Below, piece after piece: positions 15,001 to 27,311 of a stretch of DNA of 64,000 nucleotides. Each line of letters starts with the position of its first letter. Positions within the stretch are counted from its first letter, which is position 1. The stretch covers positions 74,035,697-74,099,696 of the forward strand of contig NC_059072.1 in the NCBI RefSeq assembly GCF_020497125.1. The letters run 5' to 3'. The translations under genes and the position numbers were made by a program. The notes under the pieces were generated by a model. It was given only the letters and a program-made list of their open reading frames with translations. It was not told the origin of the DNA and ran no database searches. This stretch comes from Mauremys mutica (Eukaryota > Chordata > Testudines > Geoemydidae).

Positions 15001-15905
15001 ACTTGGTCTCTGGAAGGCTTTTGTCACCGACTTGTGTAAAGTTACTCTCAGGGATTGTGGGGTTAGAAATTTTACACTTCCAGGAGGGGTTTGTTGCACT
15101 GACAGCTGGGACGCATCTGTAACGGTACAAGTTTGTCTGAAAGCAGAAAATTAGCAAACCCAAAGCACTGCTCTGCTGTTGCCTCTAGCACCATCAGGCC
15201 ACAGGGAAGAGAGCAAAGGGGGTGGCAGAGAGATTTTCTTAGACAAACAAATACAATGGTCTTATGTGAGTACCGTTTCTGACATGATCAGGGAGCACTA
15301 AAACCTGAAATTTACCTGAAATGTCTCCCCCACCCCTTCATTGTTAATTGACAAAGTTATTGTTACGCAGGAATGATTTTCTAGTTTTGTCTTTTTTTTT
15401 AAATCTAATCGAATCAAAGGACAAAACATCCCCCAGGAAAATGAAGAAAACGGATCACAACTATAAAAACAAAGTGAGCCAGTCTGGTTCCAACTGTTGC
15501 ATTGATTGTGAGAAAATCAAATGATTAAAAACGTTCACCGTTTAATTCCCGTGACTATGGCGAATAAGGTGAGAGTGTATCCTATTCACCCCATAATGTG
15601 TTGGAAGATGCTTATTTGCAGGAAATGTCACGTTTTAGGGTTTCTTTCCCACCTTTCCTGCTCTTTATTTTTCACACCAAATTGCGAATCTCCTACTTTA
15701 TTCTAACTTTTGAGGTGTTGCAATCACTGAAAAAGTTGATGCATGTTAACGTGTAATAAACTCATCCGACAGTCAGAAGGAGCGGTGCATAGCAAGCTGT
15801 CTCCTGGGGATTGGAGGGGGTTTGCCCAGACAGCCCCAGTAGGGGTAGTGGAGGGATATGCTAATAAAGACTAGCCTCTCTGGACCAGCCTCCCATAACA
15901 ACATG
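9021..15905. promoter_or_regulatory. MYF6-MYF5 intergenic region, repeat-poor
   Basis: About 6.9 kb with no recognisable coding exon and only one clear transposon (10695-10860). In mammals the space between these genes carries early epaxial, branchial and other MYF5 enhancers; that the same holds here is inferred. A compact non-repetitive block at about 9300-9700 lies roughly 6.3-6.6 kb before the MYF5 TATA box, near the distance of the mouse early epaxial enhancer. Specific factor sites cannot be assigned with confidence. Confidence 0.45.
10695..10860 (-). mobile_element. hAT-type MITE within the MYF intergenic region
   Basis: Contains GGGGCAATTTGCCCCAGGCC, GGGGCCCCCATGA, a short AT-rich middle, a run of 14 C, then GCCCCAGGCCCCCTGAATCC. 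This is the reverse of the element at 37242-37391, and its end is related to 39465-39558. Target duplication is not recoverable. Confidence 0.65.
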
Positions 15906-15916
15906 TATATATAAAG
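15906..15916 (+). promoter_or_regulatory. TATA box of MYF5
   Basis: TATATATAAAG, 153 bases before the start codon; transcription should start near 15936. Identical to the MYF6 TATA element. Confidence 0.75.
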
Positions 15917-16058
15917 AGCCCCGTGCCCCAGAGAAAGGACACTTTGCTTCGCATCCCTAATTACTTAGGAAATTGCCCAAGAAAACTGCAGTGTGACGTG
16001 CTGAGCCTGGCTCGCTGCAGTCCAGACCCAACACCGCTCTGTATTAGCTGTTGTAAAG

Positions 16059-18006
16059 ATGGAGGTGATGGACAGTTGCCAGTTTTCTCCATCCGAGTTC
16101 TTCTATGACAGCTCCTGCATCTCTTCCCCGGAAGGCGAGTTCGGGGACGATTTCGAACACGGGCTGGCTGCCTTCGGAGCCCACAAAACAGACGGCCCCT
16201 GGTCCGACGAAGAGGAGCATGTCAGAGCCCCCACAGGGCATCATCAAGCCGGCCACTGCCTCATGTGGGCTTGCAAAGCCTGCAAGAGAAAGTCCACTAC
16301 CATGGACCGGAGGAAGGCAGCCACCATGCGCGAGAGGAGGCGCCTGAAGAAAGTGAACCAGGCTTTCGACACGCTGAAGAGGTGCACCACTGCCAACCCC
16401 AACCAAAGGCTCCCCAAAGTGGAGATCCTGAGAAACGCCATCAGGTACATCGAAAGCCTGCAGGAGGTCTTGAGAGAGCAGGTAGAAAACTACTACAGCC
16501 TGCCAGGACAGAGCTGCTCTGAACCCACCAGCCCAACTTCCAGCTGCTCCGACGGGACGGTAAGAGACTGGCGTTTCGATCACGTAAAACTCTTTGGGTT
16601 GTAAAGGTGCCGACATAGGCAGGTTACTCCGTTAATTTAGGGTTCTGCTGTGTGGTCTAAAGGTGGAAGGGTGAAAACGGGGTGCGTTTATTAAGATCCC
16701 ATGGAAACGTTACGTGCGCTTCGGAAAATGGTCCCTTTCCAGGATGTGATTCACGTGGTGTTCTGCATGCAAACAGCCTTGTAGTGCTGTAGGGGTGGGG
16801 GACTTCATATGTGCAAAGGGGGCAGCTTTGTTACCCTGCAGGGGATGAAGATAAATAGAAAACAAGCTCCTGGGTAGTGATCATAGCATTCACCACTCAA
16901 TGCCCGTCAATGCTCCTTCGTGTTTTGTAGACAAGCTCTTAGGAAGTACCGCATGGAACATGGAGAACGGAGAATAGGGAGTGAATGAAGCCTTTGCTAA
17001 CCCCCTCGCCCCCCAGCCCCTAGTAATGTTACAGTTGTCATGAAAAAAAATAGAGGGCAAGAGCGGAACCCACCCAGCTGAAGCCTGGCCCAGATGCATT
17101 TTTTTTCCCGAGCGCGTTTGTTCCATCAGTGCCAGCCAGGTTTTAATGCGCTTTCGCTCTGGGAAAGTGTCCTCTTACTGACTCGCCGTGCCTGCCTCCT
17201 GCTACCAATCCATTCTCCATGGTTAACGCGGCGCACATTGCGGATGGGCCCGCCTTTTGCCACGCTGCCCCTCCCGCAAAGAGCCGCTGGAAACGGAGCG
17301 AATGTCAGCAAATGTGCCGAACGAAGGCGCGGCGGGGTTGGAGGGTCCCGCTGCAGAGGGGCCCCGGGCTCAGCCCGCTGGAAGTCGCGCACCCCTAAGC
17401 TCTGTGCGCTCATTTCTTGTCTGTTCTAGGCCGAATGCAGCAGCCCTGCCTGGCCCCGGCGGAGCAGCAGCTTTGACGCTGTCTATTGCCCGGACACACA
17501 CAGCGGTAAGCATGAGCACAGGGCTCGGGCCGGCGCCTTTCTTAACGGCGCGACTCCGCCGTGAGTGAGGTGGGAGCGACGTAGGTCGAGAGGCAGCATC
17601 TGCCATGAGTTTTCACCCTCCCAATCTCTACGCCGGGCGGTGATATTTACAAACGACGAGGTGCGCTGCGTGTCGGCGCCTGGACTCCAAAGGGCCGGGT
17701 GGGGATAGGCACAGGAGTTGGAAATTAAATCGTCGCTACTTAGCGAGTTAATTCACGTTTCTTGACGCATGTAAGTATTTATCTATTACTTTCGCCTTAC
17801 TTTGTTCCACAGACAAAAGTACTACACTGTCCAGCTTGGACTGTTTATCCAGCATCGTGGATCGTATCTCTTCCACCTCCGATCCAGCTGCGCTGCCGCT
17901 TCGGGACACCGCCTCGCTCCCTGCAAACGCCAGCCTCGATTCCCAGCCAGGCTGCGGCACCCCTAGCACCCCTCCTCATTCCAGGCTCATCTATCACGTA
18001 TTATGA
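16059..18006 (+). CDS. MYF5: Myogenic factor 5, three coding exons
   Basis: bHLH transcription factor that commits cells to the skeletal muscle lineage; works as a heterodimer with E proteins on E-boxes. Exons 16059-16559, 17430-17505 and 17813-18006 give 256 residues (human 255). Donors GTAAGA and GTAAGC, acceptors CTAG and ACAG, intron phases 0 and 1 as in MYF6. The start ATG has a good context (A at -3, G at +4); the protein begins [17 protein letters not shown]. Residues 66-78 carry [13 protein letters not shown] with W70; the basic region is about 84-97 with the myogenic Ala-Thr pair (A88, T89); the HLH ends near 135. Exon 3 contains [16 protein letters not shown], the conserved C-terminal helix, and ends RLIYHVL. 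Exon 3 starts DKSTTLSS, about four residues shorter than human just after the junction. The frame is intact. Confidence 0.98.
17240..17560. other. CpG-rich segment around MYF5 exon 2
   Basis: The end of intron 1 through exon 2 into intron 2 is visibly rich in CG dinucleotides (GGCGCACATTGCGG, AAGGCGCGGCGGGG, CGGCGCC), unlike the AT-rich surroundings. This suits an intragenic CpG island of a developmental gene; methylation state is unknown. Confidence 0.5.
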
Positions 18007-18640
18007 AACCAACTCCAGCCACTGCTTTTACGTGGGGAGAAAGAAACTCACGCAATGAACTATGCAGGTGGAATCCACGCGTTTCAACCTATGTATATAA
18101 AGGAGAAGCTTTTTAAACTGTATATTTGTGAATAATGTTGCCACGAGATGTATTTATCTAAAGCATTCTTGACACATTTTAGTCCTTTTTTGACTTTTAT
18201 TATATTGTTACCAGGTTAGCTTTTTGGCTAGCGTAAACATTGTGCGCAGTAAACAGAAGGCTGTAACAAGTGGCTTCCTGCGAAGTTTTTATAGCAGTGC
18301 TAACGTTATATTTTCATAATGGTCTGTCTTAACGCTCTTTGTTAGAGGAGGCACTTTTATTCCACCTGAAACAACAAAGCAAGTAAAAACTCACTTGCAA
18401 ACAACATTAAACATATTTGTCTCATCAGATACAAATGTATGAAATACAGAGAAAACATTGTTGCCTAATGCTGTATAGTTTATTTCCATTCATGGGATGC
18501 TTTTTGTTGAAAGCTCGTCAGTATTTCTGTGGGGACCGAGGGTTCTCAAAATAAAAGCATCTGAAATTGTCAAAGGTTGGGAATACATGGTATTCTGAAT
18601 ACCCTGCTATAAATAAAAAGTGTTACTACAGAAGTGGTTC
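18007..18640 (+). other. MYF5 3' untranslated region with poly(A) signals
   Basis: AT-rich, no repeats. AATAAA signals at 18550-18555 and 18612-18617 would give a 3'UTR of about 570 or 630 bases. ATTTA motifs are present (for example GTATTTATC near 18150). Confidence 0.65.
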
Positions 18641-19250
18641 CTTTTGTGGTTCTTTAAACCAAATATTCAGGACTCTAGCCATTTTTTTTATGATTTCTAG
18701 CTCTTCCATATGCTTACCAATTCTTTGAATTCATCATGCTAATAATGGTATGGCATATTGCACAGTTAATCTAGAGGCATCCCAAAGGCTTTTACAAACT
18801 AAAGCCATGGTCTTGCAAAAAGTTAGGCACATATTTAACCTGAAGCCTGTGAATAGCCCCTTTGAGTCTGGTGGCACTATTCAAAGCAACTGCATAATGT
18901 TTGCAGGATTAGGGCCTAAAGATACAATGCAGCACTCTGGACATTAGTGGCTCTTCCTCATGCAAGTAGGGACATCCATGGGACTACTCAGAAAGCAGGG
19001 GTTTGCAGGATCAGGCCATTATATTACACATTAACAGCAAAGACCTGCTCCTATTGCCATTGATTTAAATGGGCGCGGAACTGGTCCGCACCTCTGCATT
19101 CCTTATTCTGGCAGACCCCACCCCCATTTATTTCTGTGGGAGTAAGGGCACAGTACAAATTACAAGCTTTGGCCTTAATACTACATTGTCACTTTACCAT
19201 GTGTCAACTGCATGATTTGGCTCTTATAGTGTAGACAGACTAATAGGTGT
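18641..19250. other. Intergenic, old dispersed repeat
   Basis: No gene. At 18800-18920 a member of the dispersed 'GATCCTGCAAA…TTAAGCACATGC' family (here AAGTTAGGCACATATTTAACC and GCAGGATTAGGGCC), and a weaker copy near 19000-19070. Confidence 0.4.
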
Positions 19251-19251
19251 T

Positions 19252-19378
19252 GGCACTAGGGGTGCTGGGGGTGCTGCTGCACCCCCTGGCTTGAAGTAGT
19301 TTCCATTATATACACGGTTTACAGTTTGGTTCAGTGGCTCTCAGCAATCCAACCATACAAATTGTTCTAGCACCGCTG
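19252..19378 (+). mobile_element. Short hAT-type MITE
   Basis: CACTAGGGGTGCTGGGGGTG at the left and TTCTAGCACCGCTGGG at the right are imperfect inverted ends around an AT-rich core. Recognised as a common turtle-type short DNA element; no clean target duplication. Confidence 0.45.
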
Positions 19379-19968
19379 GGCAGAATTGTACTCTCTCTTA
19401 TACTGTCTGTGGCAAAGGACTACCAGTGTAACAGAGTAGAAGTTGGCAGAGTTGATAAAAACAAATTGCAAACTATCCCTTTTTTCCACAACCCCCAAAC
19501 TACAGTTCATAAGGTTCACAAAACACATTATTTTGCCCACATTTTCTTTGTTCCACCTCATATGATGGAAATGCATGCATAATTCATAGATGGTAACAGA
19601 GTCACACGGCACTAGAAATTGCCAGCAAAATTATGATCTTTTTTAAAAAAATATTTCCTTTCATTTACCAAGTCACTTCAGCAAACATGTTCTATGATGA
19701 AAAGATTCCAGCCATTAGTAATGCTGTAGCTATAATCCAAGAATGTCTTCACAGCAACGTCCAGAAAAGAAAGATGGATTCTTTTAATAGTGCTCAAGAG
19801 TATCTAGCATGAGAAACTATCCTCTCGGTGTCAGGTCTCATGGAGGAAAGGTGTATAAGCTTTACTAGCATGGGCTTATGGATATATCTGGCATATTCAT
19901 GTTATTGTTAGCAATGGGCGGCTCAGAGGAGTAGTAATAGGATACAGAGCCTTTCTGTCTAAGGACTT

Positions 19969-20880
19969 GTCTACACTGCAGGCTCACTGTGTGTTATGTC
20001 CTGCACCTTTGCCCAAAGCCCTCATCCAGGGAAGTATGGAGCAGAACCACATGTTGACCAGTGACCCATCCCTACCTACTTTCCCACTTTACAGTGTGGA
20101 GAGAGCAAAGCAGGTACCACCTGACCTTGAGCCAACACAATCCTACACAGCCATTGCCACAATTCCCTGAACTTGTATCTTCTTGCCCTTCTACCTACTC
20201 ACTTCTCACTTGCCCTCTGTGCACCGGCAGCTAAATGGCATTTAACCTGTCTTTCCCCAGGCAGTTTAATTCAGTTTCTGCACAGCTCAGCCCAGCTCTG
20301 CCAAACAGCAAGAGGCCCACCACAGAGCATGCTGCTAGCTGGATGGAGAAGCACCCCAGGGTTGTAATTAACTGTTGGTGTGAATACTCCAAAGACATGA
20401 TTGCATCCACAGCGCCAGCAACATCCACCTCTATGAGACCATCTCAAAGAGGCAGGCAGAGCTGGGCACCCACCAGCCTGCTTTGTAGGGCTGGGAGTGT
20501 ATGAAGCACCTGAAGCAGCTGGATGAAAAAGCAAGTGAAGGGAGCAGCAGGTTGGCCACTGCACTGAAAAGTTACTCTTTCTGAGATGAGTTGGACCCAC
20601 TTGCCACCACCCTCAGCACAGAGGTCACCATCTTGTATGAGGGAGGGCTTGTTTACAGAGTGAAGGAAGGGGGAATAGCAGTGGAGGAGAGCCCGTGGAG
20701 CCAGTATGAAACTGGGAACTGGAAGCTTAGGGTAAGCCCATGTGGACAGACAGGCAAATGGCCATACAGAGGCAATTATCTGAGGGCCTGTTTGGGACAA
20801 GACCTGTGTAACAGCCTGGGGAGGGAGTGGTACACAGCCAGGGGTCAGATCTGTGTGTGGTAAGTGCTGTCCACTATCTT
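19969..20880 (+). mobile_element. Degraded PIF/Harbinger-type relic
   Basis: Opens with CTAAGGACTTGTCTACACTG, similar to the ends of the MITEs at 50600 and 52267. The interior has broken frames with GAAGCACCTGAAGCAGCTGG and similar stretches that could be decayed coding sequence. No intact end is seen on the right. Assignment rests mainly on the left terminus. Confidence 0.35.
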
Positions 20881-22080
20881 TGTTAGTGTTGTAGGAAATT
20901 ATAGTCTTAAAAAAAGGAGGGATTTCTTGGTTATGGCCAATAAAATTATTGTTATGGAGGATATTGCATGCTAGTAGGGTGTGTTTAGCTTTGATTGGGG
21001 GTGGAAGCTATGGCATTCCCATAACCCCCCTTTCCTGTGCCTGTCCCTGCCCCCAGTCACACGGATGCATGGGGGGGCGGAAATTACACACACATCATTA
21101 GTAGCTCTTTCAGTGTTTCTTTGTAAATGTTAACAAAATATATTTAAAGGACTGCAGGTCTGGCAAACATGAACACATATTTATAAATATATTATCCTTT
21201 AATAACCCAGTCACGCCAATCTGATTATATATATTTATACCTAGCCTATCAAAACTTTGTCCCACATCATTGTCCTATAGGAGACAGCATAGATTCTAAA
21301 TCCCAGGGGCCACAAGATGTGGCAAAGGTCCTTTTGTCCTCAGTGTCTGTCTCTCTTGCTCTGTCCATTTGCAGCAACCTGTCCATTACAAGCAGGGGGA
21401 GGATGAGAGGATGGATGGGGGACTCTGCTGATGGCAATTCTCAGCAGCCTAACACAGTACGCTGTTAATATTCGCCTTAATTTTCTTTCACTCCTGGAAG
21501 GTGATGCTTGAAAATATTTCATATATAAAGTACTGCAGCTTGTCAGTCAAATTCCTTGGCAGGGCAAACTTGCTCTGACTGCCTGTGTATCTCACTCAAT
21601 TTCTCCACTCAAGATATGCTCTTCAACCACCAGCCACCCCAAAACCCCCTTGGCATAGACATTTGGGTTTCCTCCACTTGCCTGGAAAAGTGCCTCTTTC
21701 CCTCCCCACCCCCCAATCTTGTACTCTGGACAGGGTGATGTCCTGTTGGGCTTTGGTGGAATTCAGCCCAGGTTTGTAGAAAGCATAACCAAAAATTATC
21801 ACTTGATTGCTGTTTTGCATCTTCTCTGAAGTGAGCTGGTGAACTTAGTCTATTTCCCTTTTGAGATACATCCTCACTATAAAACTACCATCACAAATGG
21901 CACTAACTGGCTGTTTCAACTAAGAGGTAAATGTGCGTGGACTGACTTTACTTAACTATCCAGCTCAAGTTTGGTAGGATAGTGTGGGGATAGCTGCACT
22001 ACTGACGTGGAGCATGATCTGCTAAGTACTCTGTATGCAGAGGTGCCACTGAACTCAAGTGAATTCTGTTTATAGGACTA
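20881..22080. other. Intergenic, nothing recognisable
   Basis: AT-rich, unique-looking sequence with short runs of T, C and AT; no exon, RNA gene or delimited repeat identified. Confidence 0.4.
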
Positions 22081-22084
22081 GGCC

Positions 22085-22258
22085 CTCACTGTGTGACTTT
22101 GGTGTATCTCATTTCTCTTTGGGCCTCAATTTGCCCCTTCTTAGGTGGGGATAATAATACACAGCTACTACCCAGGGAAGTTGTAAGTGTAAGTAATTAT
22201 GTGTAAAAGTGCTTTCAGAGCCTTGGACGAAAGGAGATATAGCAGTACAAAGTGTTAG
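22085..22258 (+). repeat. MIR-like SINE relic
   Basis: Contains GTGTGACTTTGG, TTGGGCCTCAATTTGCCC, GGGGATAATAATAC and a tail GCTTTCAGAGCCTTGGACGA, in the order of a MIR core and 3' part. Confidence 0.6.
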
Positions 22259-23589
22259 TCCCCTGTAAGCTCATTATGGACATTCCAATCCTTAAACTCT
22301 TTCAGTACCAGGTAAATGTTTTCAATCACGTGCAAACTTTTCTTAATATAAATTTAAAATTTAGGGTTAATGTATGATCACTTCCTCTGCGTACATTCAG
22401 TGAAATACTTTCAGAGAATCAGGAAAGTCAATGTTTTTATTTATAAGAACACTTGTCCACGTGGGTATCCCCCCACATGCCTGTTAATACTTTGCTATGG
22501 AGATTATTGAGGCCAAATGAAAATATTTAGGTGGGAGGTAGTTCTAGTGTTCTACTGATCATTTAACATGATGAGTAAACAATTAGATAAGCTATAGAAC
22601 ATAGTCTTTTAATTCTGCACTTTACTGACCTTAGCAAGTGACCTTCTTTCAAGCATTCAGTGCAACACTGACAAATCACATGTTCGTAATATATACCTCT
22701 CTTTGGCTAGCAGACATTTTAAGAGTGACAACAAAGGTCAATACCTTTGAGAACTAGCTCTTCACTTATTGAATGTGTAAAAGTGTACCGCGTGCTGTAC
22801 ATTTGTTAATATCCTTAACAGCAGTCACATGCTAGATTACCATTGGAGGGGCATTTTATGAAGTTTAGGAGATCCAGATGCAGAGTTTAGCAGGCCTCTA
22901 AACAAAACTGTTATGAATACATAATGTGTAACCCTTGGATATGTGACAATATTCAAAACCAATCAGAGTTCTCCAGTGAAAATGAATTCTCTGATCTTAG
23001 TTCAGTTCCTAGTCCAGAGCAGATCCAAACACCCACTGCAGAAATTACAAAACTAACATATGGAACATGACAGCCACACTGAAATTTGTGACATGACTGG
23101 TAAACACTACACAAGAGAGCACAAGTTCTACACTGTGATGTATCAACGCCTGTAGTTAATGTCCATTTCAAATTAATATTTACTATTAGTGTGAGAAACA
23201 GTTCTTTACAAGAAGGTTGTGGTGTGTGGATCATTTGCCTTCACTGGTTTGATGAGAAGTACTGTTCTAAAAATGTATACTTCCTGGAACTAACTTTCCA
23301 CTGTCAGAAAAGTTGCTAAGCGGGTCTTCTATGTCTTAATTCTAGGAAATACTGCCTCTTCTAGGGGCTGTATTTCTGGGAATCTCCTCCTATGTGGTGT
23401 ACAAGTGTGTGTGGGGTGTACTCTAGTGAGCACTTGTGGTGCTTGCTTTAGTTAAGGTTGAAAAATAATTTTCAGCAGCATGTTTTCAGTCACGCGTAAC
23501 CTTCTTAAATGTTGATCATTTGAGTTGACATTTTCCGTGCTTGGTGGAAAGTGAGAAAAAAAACTGTTTAGCTTTTTAGGAATTATGTG
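22259..23589. other. Intergenic, nothing recognisable
   Basis: AT-rich sequence, no supported gene, RNA or delimited transposon. Confidence 0.4.
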
Positions 23590-23890
23590 TATGAAAATAC
23601 ACATTTTTCACCTTGAAAAAAACCCCACTCCCCTCCCTTGTCCCCTGCCAACAAGGGCAAAGCTTAAAAGTGGCAAAACTTTGAAACGTGAAACCTGGTA
23701 TGTCATTATTTCCTAATGAGTAGTATGTGCTTTGCTATGTTGCAAAGAATTTGGCTATCAAACAGCAAAGTTATGCATATTAGGAAATGTGCACATGAGC
23801 CAAAGAACGTTTTTGTGAGCAATGACAACTTTTGATGCAAACATGCTGGCTTTAAGCCATCATAACTGTAGAAGGATTGGCCTGATTTTC
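23590..23890. repeat. Dispersed repeat, copy A
   Basis: Shares an ordered set of blocks with 28695-28870: CACATTTTTCAC, a purine-rich run, AAAAGTGGC, AACTTTGAAAC, TGAAACCTGGTATG and GCTATCAAACA. Diverged, so old. Family unknown. Confidence 0.5.
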
Positions 23891-25045
23891 TTCAAAGAAG
23901 GCTTAATGTTTAGGTCTCAATCAGGCCAAAAAAGAAGACAAGTTTGTGAATTCTAGCATCAGTGGTTTGAGTGTGTGGTAGTACAGTGCTCATTTGATAC
24001 ACAAGTGGAACTAGTCTCCTCAGTATACAAAGACGATCACTATGGATCACTCCACAAGACTGGAATCTGGGGCCCTGGGCACACCACAACATACACCATA
24101 GCATATTGCTCTGTGAAGAACCTCTTTTACCTCTGGGATACCACCCAGAGAGGCAAGGGCAGTGTCATGGCAGCCCTTCCCTCCTCATCCCACCCCAGGG
24201 GCAGCGGGGCCCTCTTTGGAGCAGTACGTACTCCAACACCTGGGGTTTATCCATCTGAGTTGGTGGTCTGGGTTCATTGCACTCTTCTCTTCCTGCCACA
24301 CAGAGATATGTTGGGTTGGTGTTGATGGGACAACCCAGAGCAGTAACTCTTGGTGTTAACTTTGATTTTCTTATGTTAAACCTCTCAGAGGTGTAAAGTT
24401 GTCTTCAGACTCAGGAAGATGCTGCTGCATCAGTTATACTCAGTTTATGTTTTCTTCACAAGCTGGAAGGCTGGACATACTTTATTTAAATGAAAGCTGA
24501 AATTCTAATACAAGGACATGACTTCAGGAGCTGGGGCTCTGACTCTCTGTGAAAGGAACACTACTCCTATACTGCCCTGGGTGATTCCCTTGCTGTAGCT
24601 TGGCATGTCACCAGGGTGTGGGATCACAGCCTAGTGAGTCAAAGGCATCAGACTGTGTAGGCCTGCTAGACTGCCGCTCTTACTTTATGGGTTTGCTCTT
24701 TGTTTCTTTAATCTTTTTCCATTAACATGCATATGTTTTGCATTCATTCTGTTTTCTATTAAGGAAAAAAAAATCCCTGCAAACAACTATGCTAAGAGAC
24801 TGTTAAGGTTCCACAATGAAACACTTTAAAGTCAGGAAGTGCAAAAGTTAAGCCGGAGCATGGTGTGCTTGTGTGGCTGCATTATGATAAAGAACCAAAT
24901 CATGGATTACACCAGGGGTGAATTTGGCCCACTGCCTTTAATGATGTGATTACACATTATTTCATAAATACTAAAGTAAGAATAAGTTCTTAAATCATAT
25001 TCAACAAATTATTTCTACATTAGATACATCTGTGTCTAACTAGTC
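23891..25045. other. Intergenic, nothing recognisable
   Basis: Short unsupported frames only. No delimited repeat seen. Confidence 0.35.
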
Positions 25046-25241
25046 TAGACGCGATAAATTGATCCCCAAGCACTCTCCTGTCAACTCCTGTACTCCAGCT
25101 CTGCGAGAGGTGCAGGCAGAGTCGATGGGGGAGTGGCAGCAGTCGACTCACAGGTAAGTTGATCTAAGTACGTGGACTTCAGCTCCATTATTCAGCTGAA
25201 GTTGCGTAACTTAGATCAATCCCCCCAGAGTAGACCAGGCC
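25046..25241 (+). mobile_element. MITE, left-truncated relative of 40311-40601
   Basis: AGTCTAGACGCGATAAATTG, then TCGATGGGGGAG, a hairpin (TTCAGCTCCATTATTCAGCTGAAG) and the end AGTAGACCAGGCC follow the same order as the complete copy at 40.3 kb. More diverged and lacking the left terminal part. Confidence 0.75.
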
Positions 25242-25756
25242 TGAGTGTAAAGCACGCAGCAGCAAATACACAGATGCTCCACTGGGGGGGCAGATTCAAG
25301 TGTAATATTAGAAACACTCCTACTGCACTTGATATCAACAATGAGCCACTATTATCCCATTTAACTCTTCTATATCTGCTGTAGCTGGCTGAAGTACGTT
25401 TTTATATGTAGTACATGTAGTTTTTATATGACTGATGTTCCCGTATTCCCTCTTTGTTCCCTGTACATTTAAATGAATCTGTTGAAATAATGTTTCAGTT
25501 TGAGGGGCAGTTCTTTTGACCAAGTTGCAGTTTTGAAGTGTCTTGAAATTGATATAATACCATGGTTTTGACTGGATAGCCTCAGGCCATGAAAATAGTA
25601 AGTAAAATTTTCAAAAGTTCCTAAGTAATTTAGGCGAATAAATCTCATTTTCAAAAGTGATTTAGACTTTTAAGAATTTAAGTCCCATTGACTTCCAGCG
25701 AGAGTTAGGCTTATAAATCCCTTAGGTACTTTTGAAAATTTTACCCACTAAGTCAA

Positions 25757-26519
25757 TGTTGTCACCAGATGCCACCAGTGTGGTGCTCTGCTCCGTTCAA
25801 TGATGATGATAGTTGGCTGTGTGTGTATGTTCCCTCTGTGTGCTGCCCTGGCTCTGTGCAGATAGCTGGCACAGCAGACCCTGAGAGAACCCCCAATGAC
25901 CACAGACTCCGATAAGGTACGAAGGCACCCGGCTAGGCTTATTGTCAAACAAAGCACAGTAATAGTTTCCCACAGACTCTACAGGCCATACTACGAATAC
26001 ATGCCCCCTGGCTCAGTCCATGGCGGGATCCTCCACAGCCCCCTAGGCCAGACAAAGATAACCCTTCAGGGGTACATTTTTATACACAGGTACAAACAAC
26101 TTACACATCACTCTCGATGTATAGAGGTGCAACCCCTCTACATGTTAGGGCACCGCCTCTCACCTTGTACATGTTGGTTCGAATAAAACAATCTATCCAT
26201 CATATTACCCTCCTCTCCCTGTCTTTGGGATGGGTCAGCATGTTCCTTGTTATCTATGTGGAATGTGCTAGTACCGGAATGTTCTGGTACCATCCTGGCA
26301 CATGTTTATATTACCAGTGATTAGTACCTTTTAGGTAAGTGTATATTTGCAACATCAGCCTTCTTCTTTCCAGCTCGTGTGAGCAGGGCCCGCCTCTGGC
26401 TCACAGCTCAACTTCGCTTTATGTTAGCAAAGTCTTGACCATTGCTTTAGTTCAGGACTTAAGTTTCATATCGGGCCTCTGATACAAGGGTTTATGTTTC
26501 AGGGCCTCATATTACCACA
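25757..26519 (-). mobile_element. Probable solo LTR, antisense
   Basis: On the - strand it starts TGTGGTAATATGAGG and ends GGTGACAACA, the TG…CA form of a long terminal repeat. It contains TATAAAAA at 26080-26073 in the right orientation. An AATGTT six-mer lies at 25755-25760, overlapping the end, and at 26520-26525 just outside. No internal retroelement genes are next to it. The class (ERV or Gypsy) is not determined. Confidence 0.5.
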
Positions 26520-26819
26520 AATGTTTACAGAAGTCTTGTACGTTCAGAAAGGCTGCAACACTCTGATTTCATTGCCTATGGAAACTGCAGTATTGCTAAC
26601 CGCAGGCAGCCAAAATCAGAGTCAAGCCCCCCAAAATCACGAGAATGACTAAAAATCATGTGATTTTAATGATAATGTTTTTATTTGCCTATTGGTTTTT
26701 GAGTCTTTAAGCTTTTCTCTGCAACCATGAAGATTGGAAACTTACTCTCCTTCTGCTCCCCCGGAAATCTGAGATTCAGAAGTCACCCCTTGAGCTGGTT
26801 GAAACTTCAGAATTTCTGT

Positions 26820-27303
26820 TCTTTGGAAAATTCTGATATTTCAAAGAAGTTTTCATTCCAATCCAGAATGAGAACTTAAAATGCTGACATTTTTCATTGC
26901 AAGGACATTCTGAAAGTTTTTGTTTAAGCAACATTGAATTGTTTCCTTTGATTTTTTTTCTAAATAAAACAGAGCAGCTGGCTGCCCTGCCTCCCAGGAA
27001 CCCCCTTTCTATCCTGACAGCCAGAGACTTCCTGGGCTGCTCCCGATTCCAGGAGAGTCCCCCAGAGTTGAGATCAGCCCAGGGAGTCCCTCATCATGGA
27101 GAAAGGAGCCTGGACACCTCAACTCCAGCCATGCAGCAGGGATCCTGGAATCCCTGAGAGCACGAGCTCAAGCCTAGACTTCCAAGGCTTCCAGCACTTA
27201 CAGACTTTCTGCCTCCAAGCAGGGATCCTGGAAGCCCTGGGGTTCCTGACCCTTGGCAGTTTGTGTTATGCGGCTGCCCTGCAGCTGTGGTCCCTGGAAG
27301 CAC
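26820..27303. repeat. Decayed interspersed repeat, left part
   Basis: TTTTCATTCCAATCCAGAATG, a C-rich middle with AGGGATCCTGGAA twice (27137 and 27221), then interrupted by the hAT element at 27312. It appears to resume at 27890-28060 (TTTTTGGTGGAAGTTTGG, CATTTTTGGATGAAACCC). Related to 45215-45725. Confidence 0.4.
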
Positions 27304-27311
27304 GGGCTCCT

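Noticed and set aside
16044..16616. 190-codon - strand frame
   Set aside because: Antisense shadow of MYF5 exon 1; no independent similarity.
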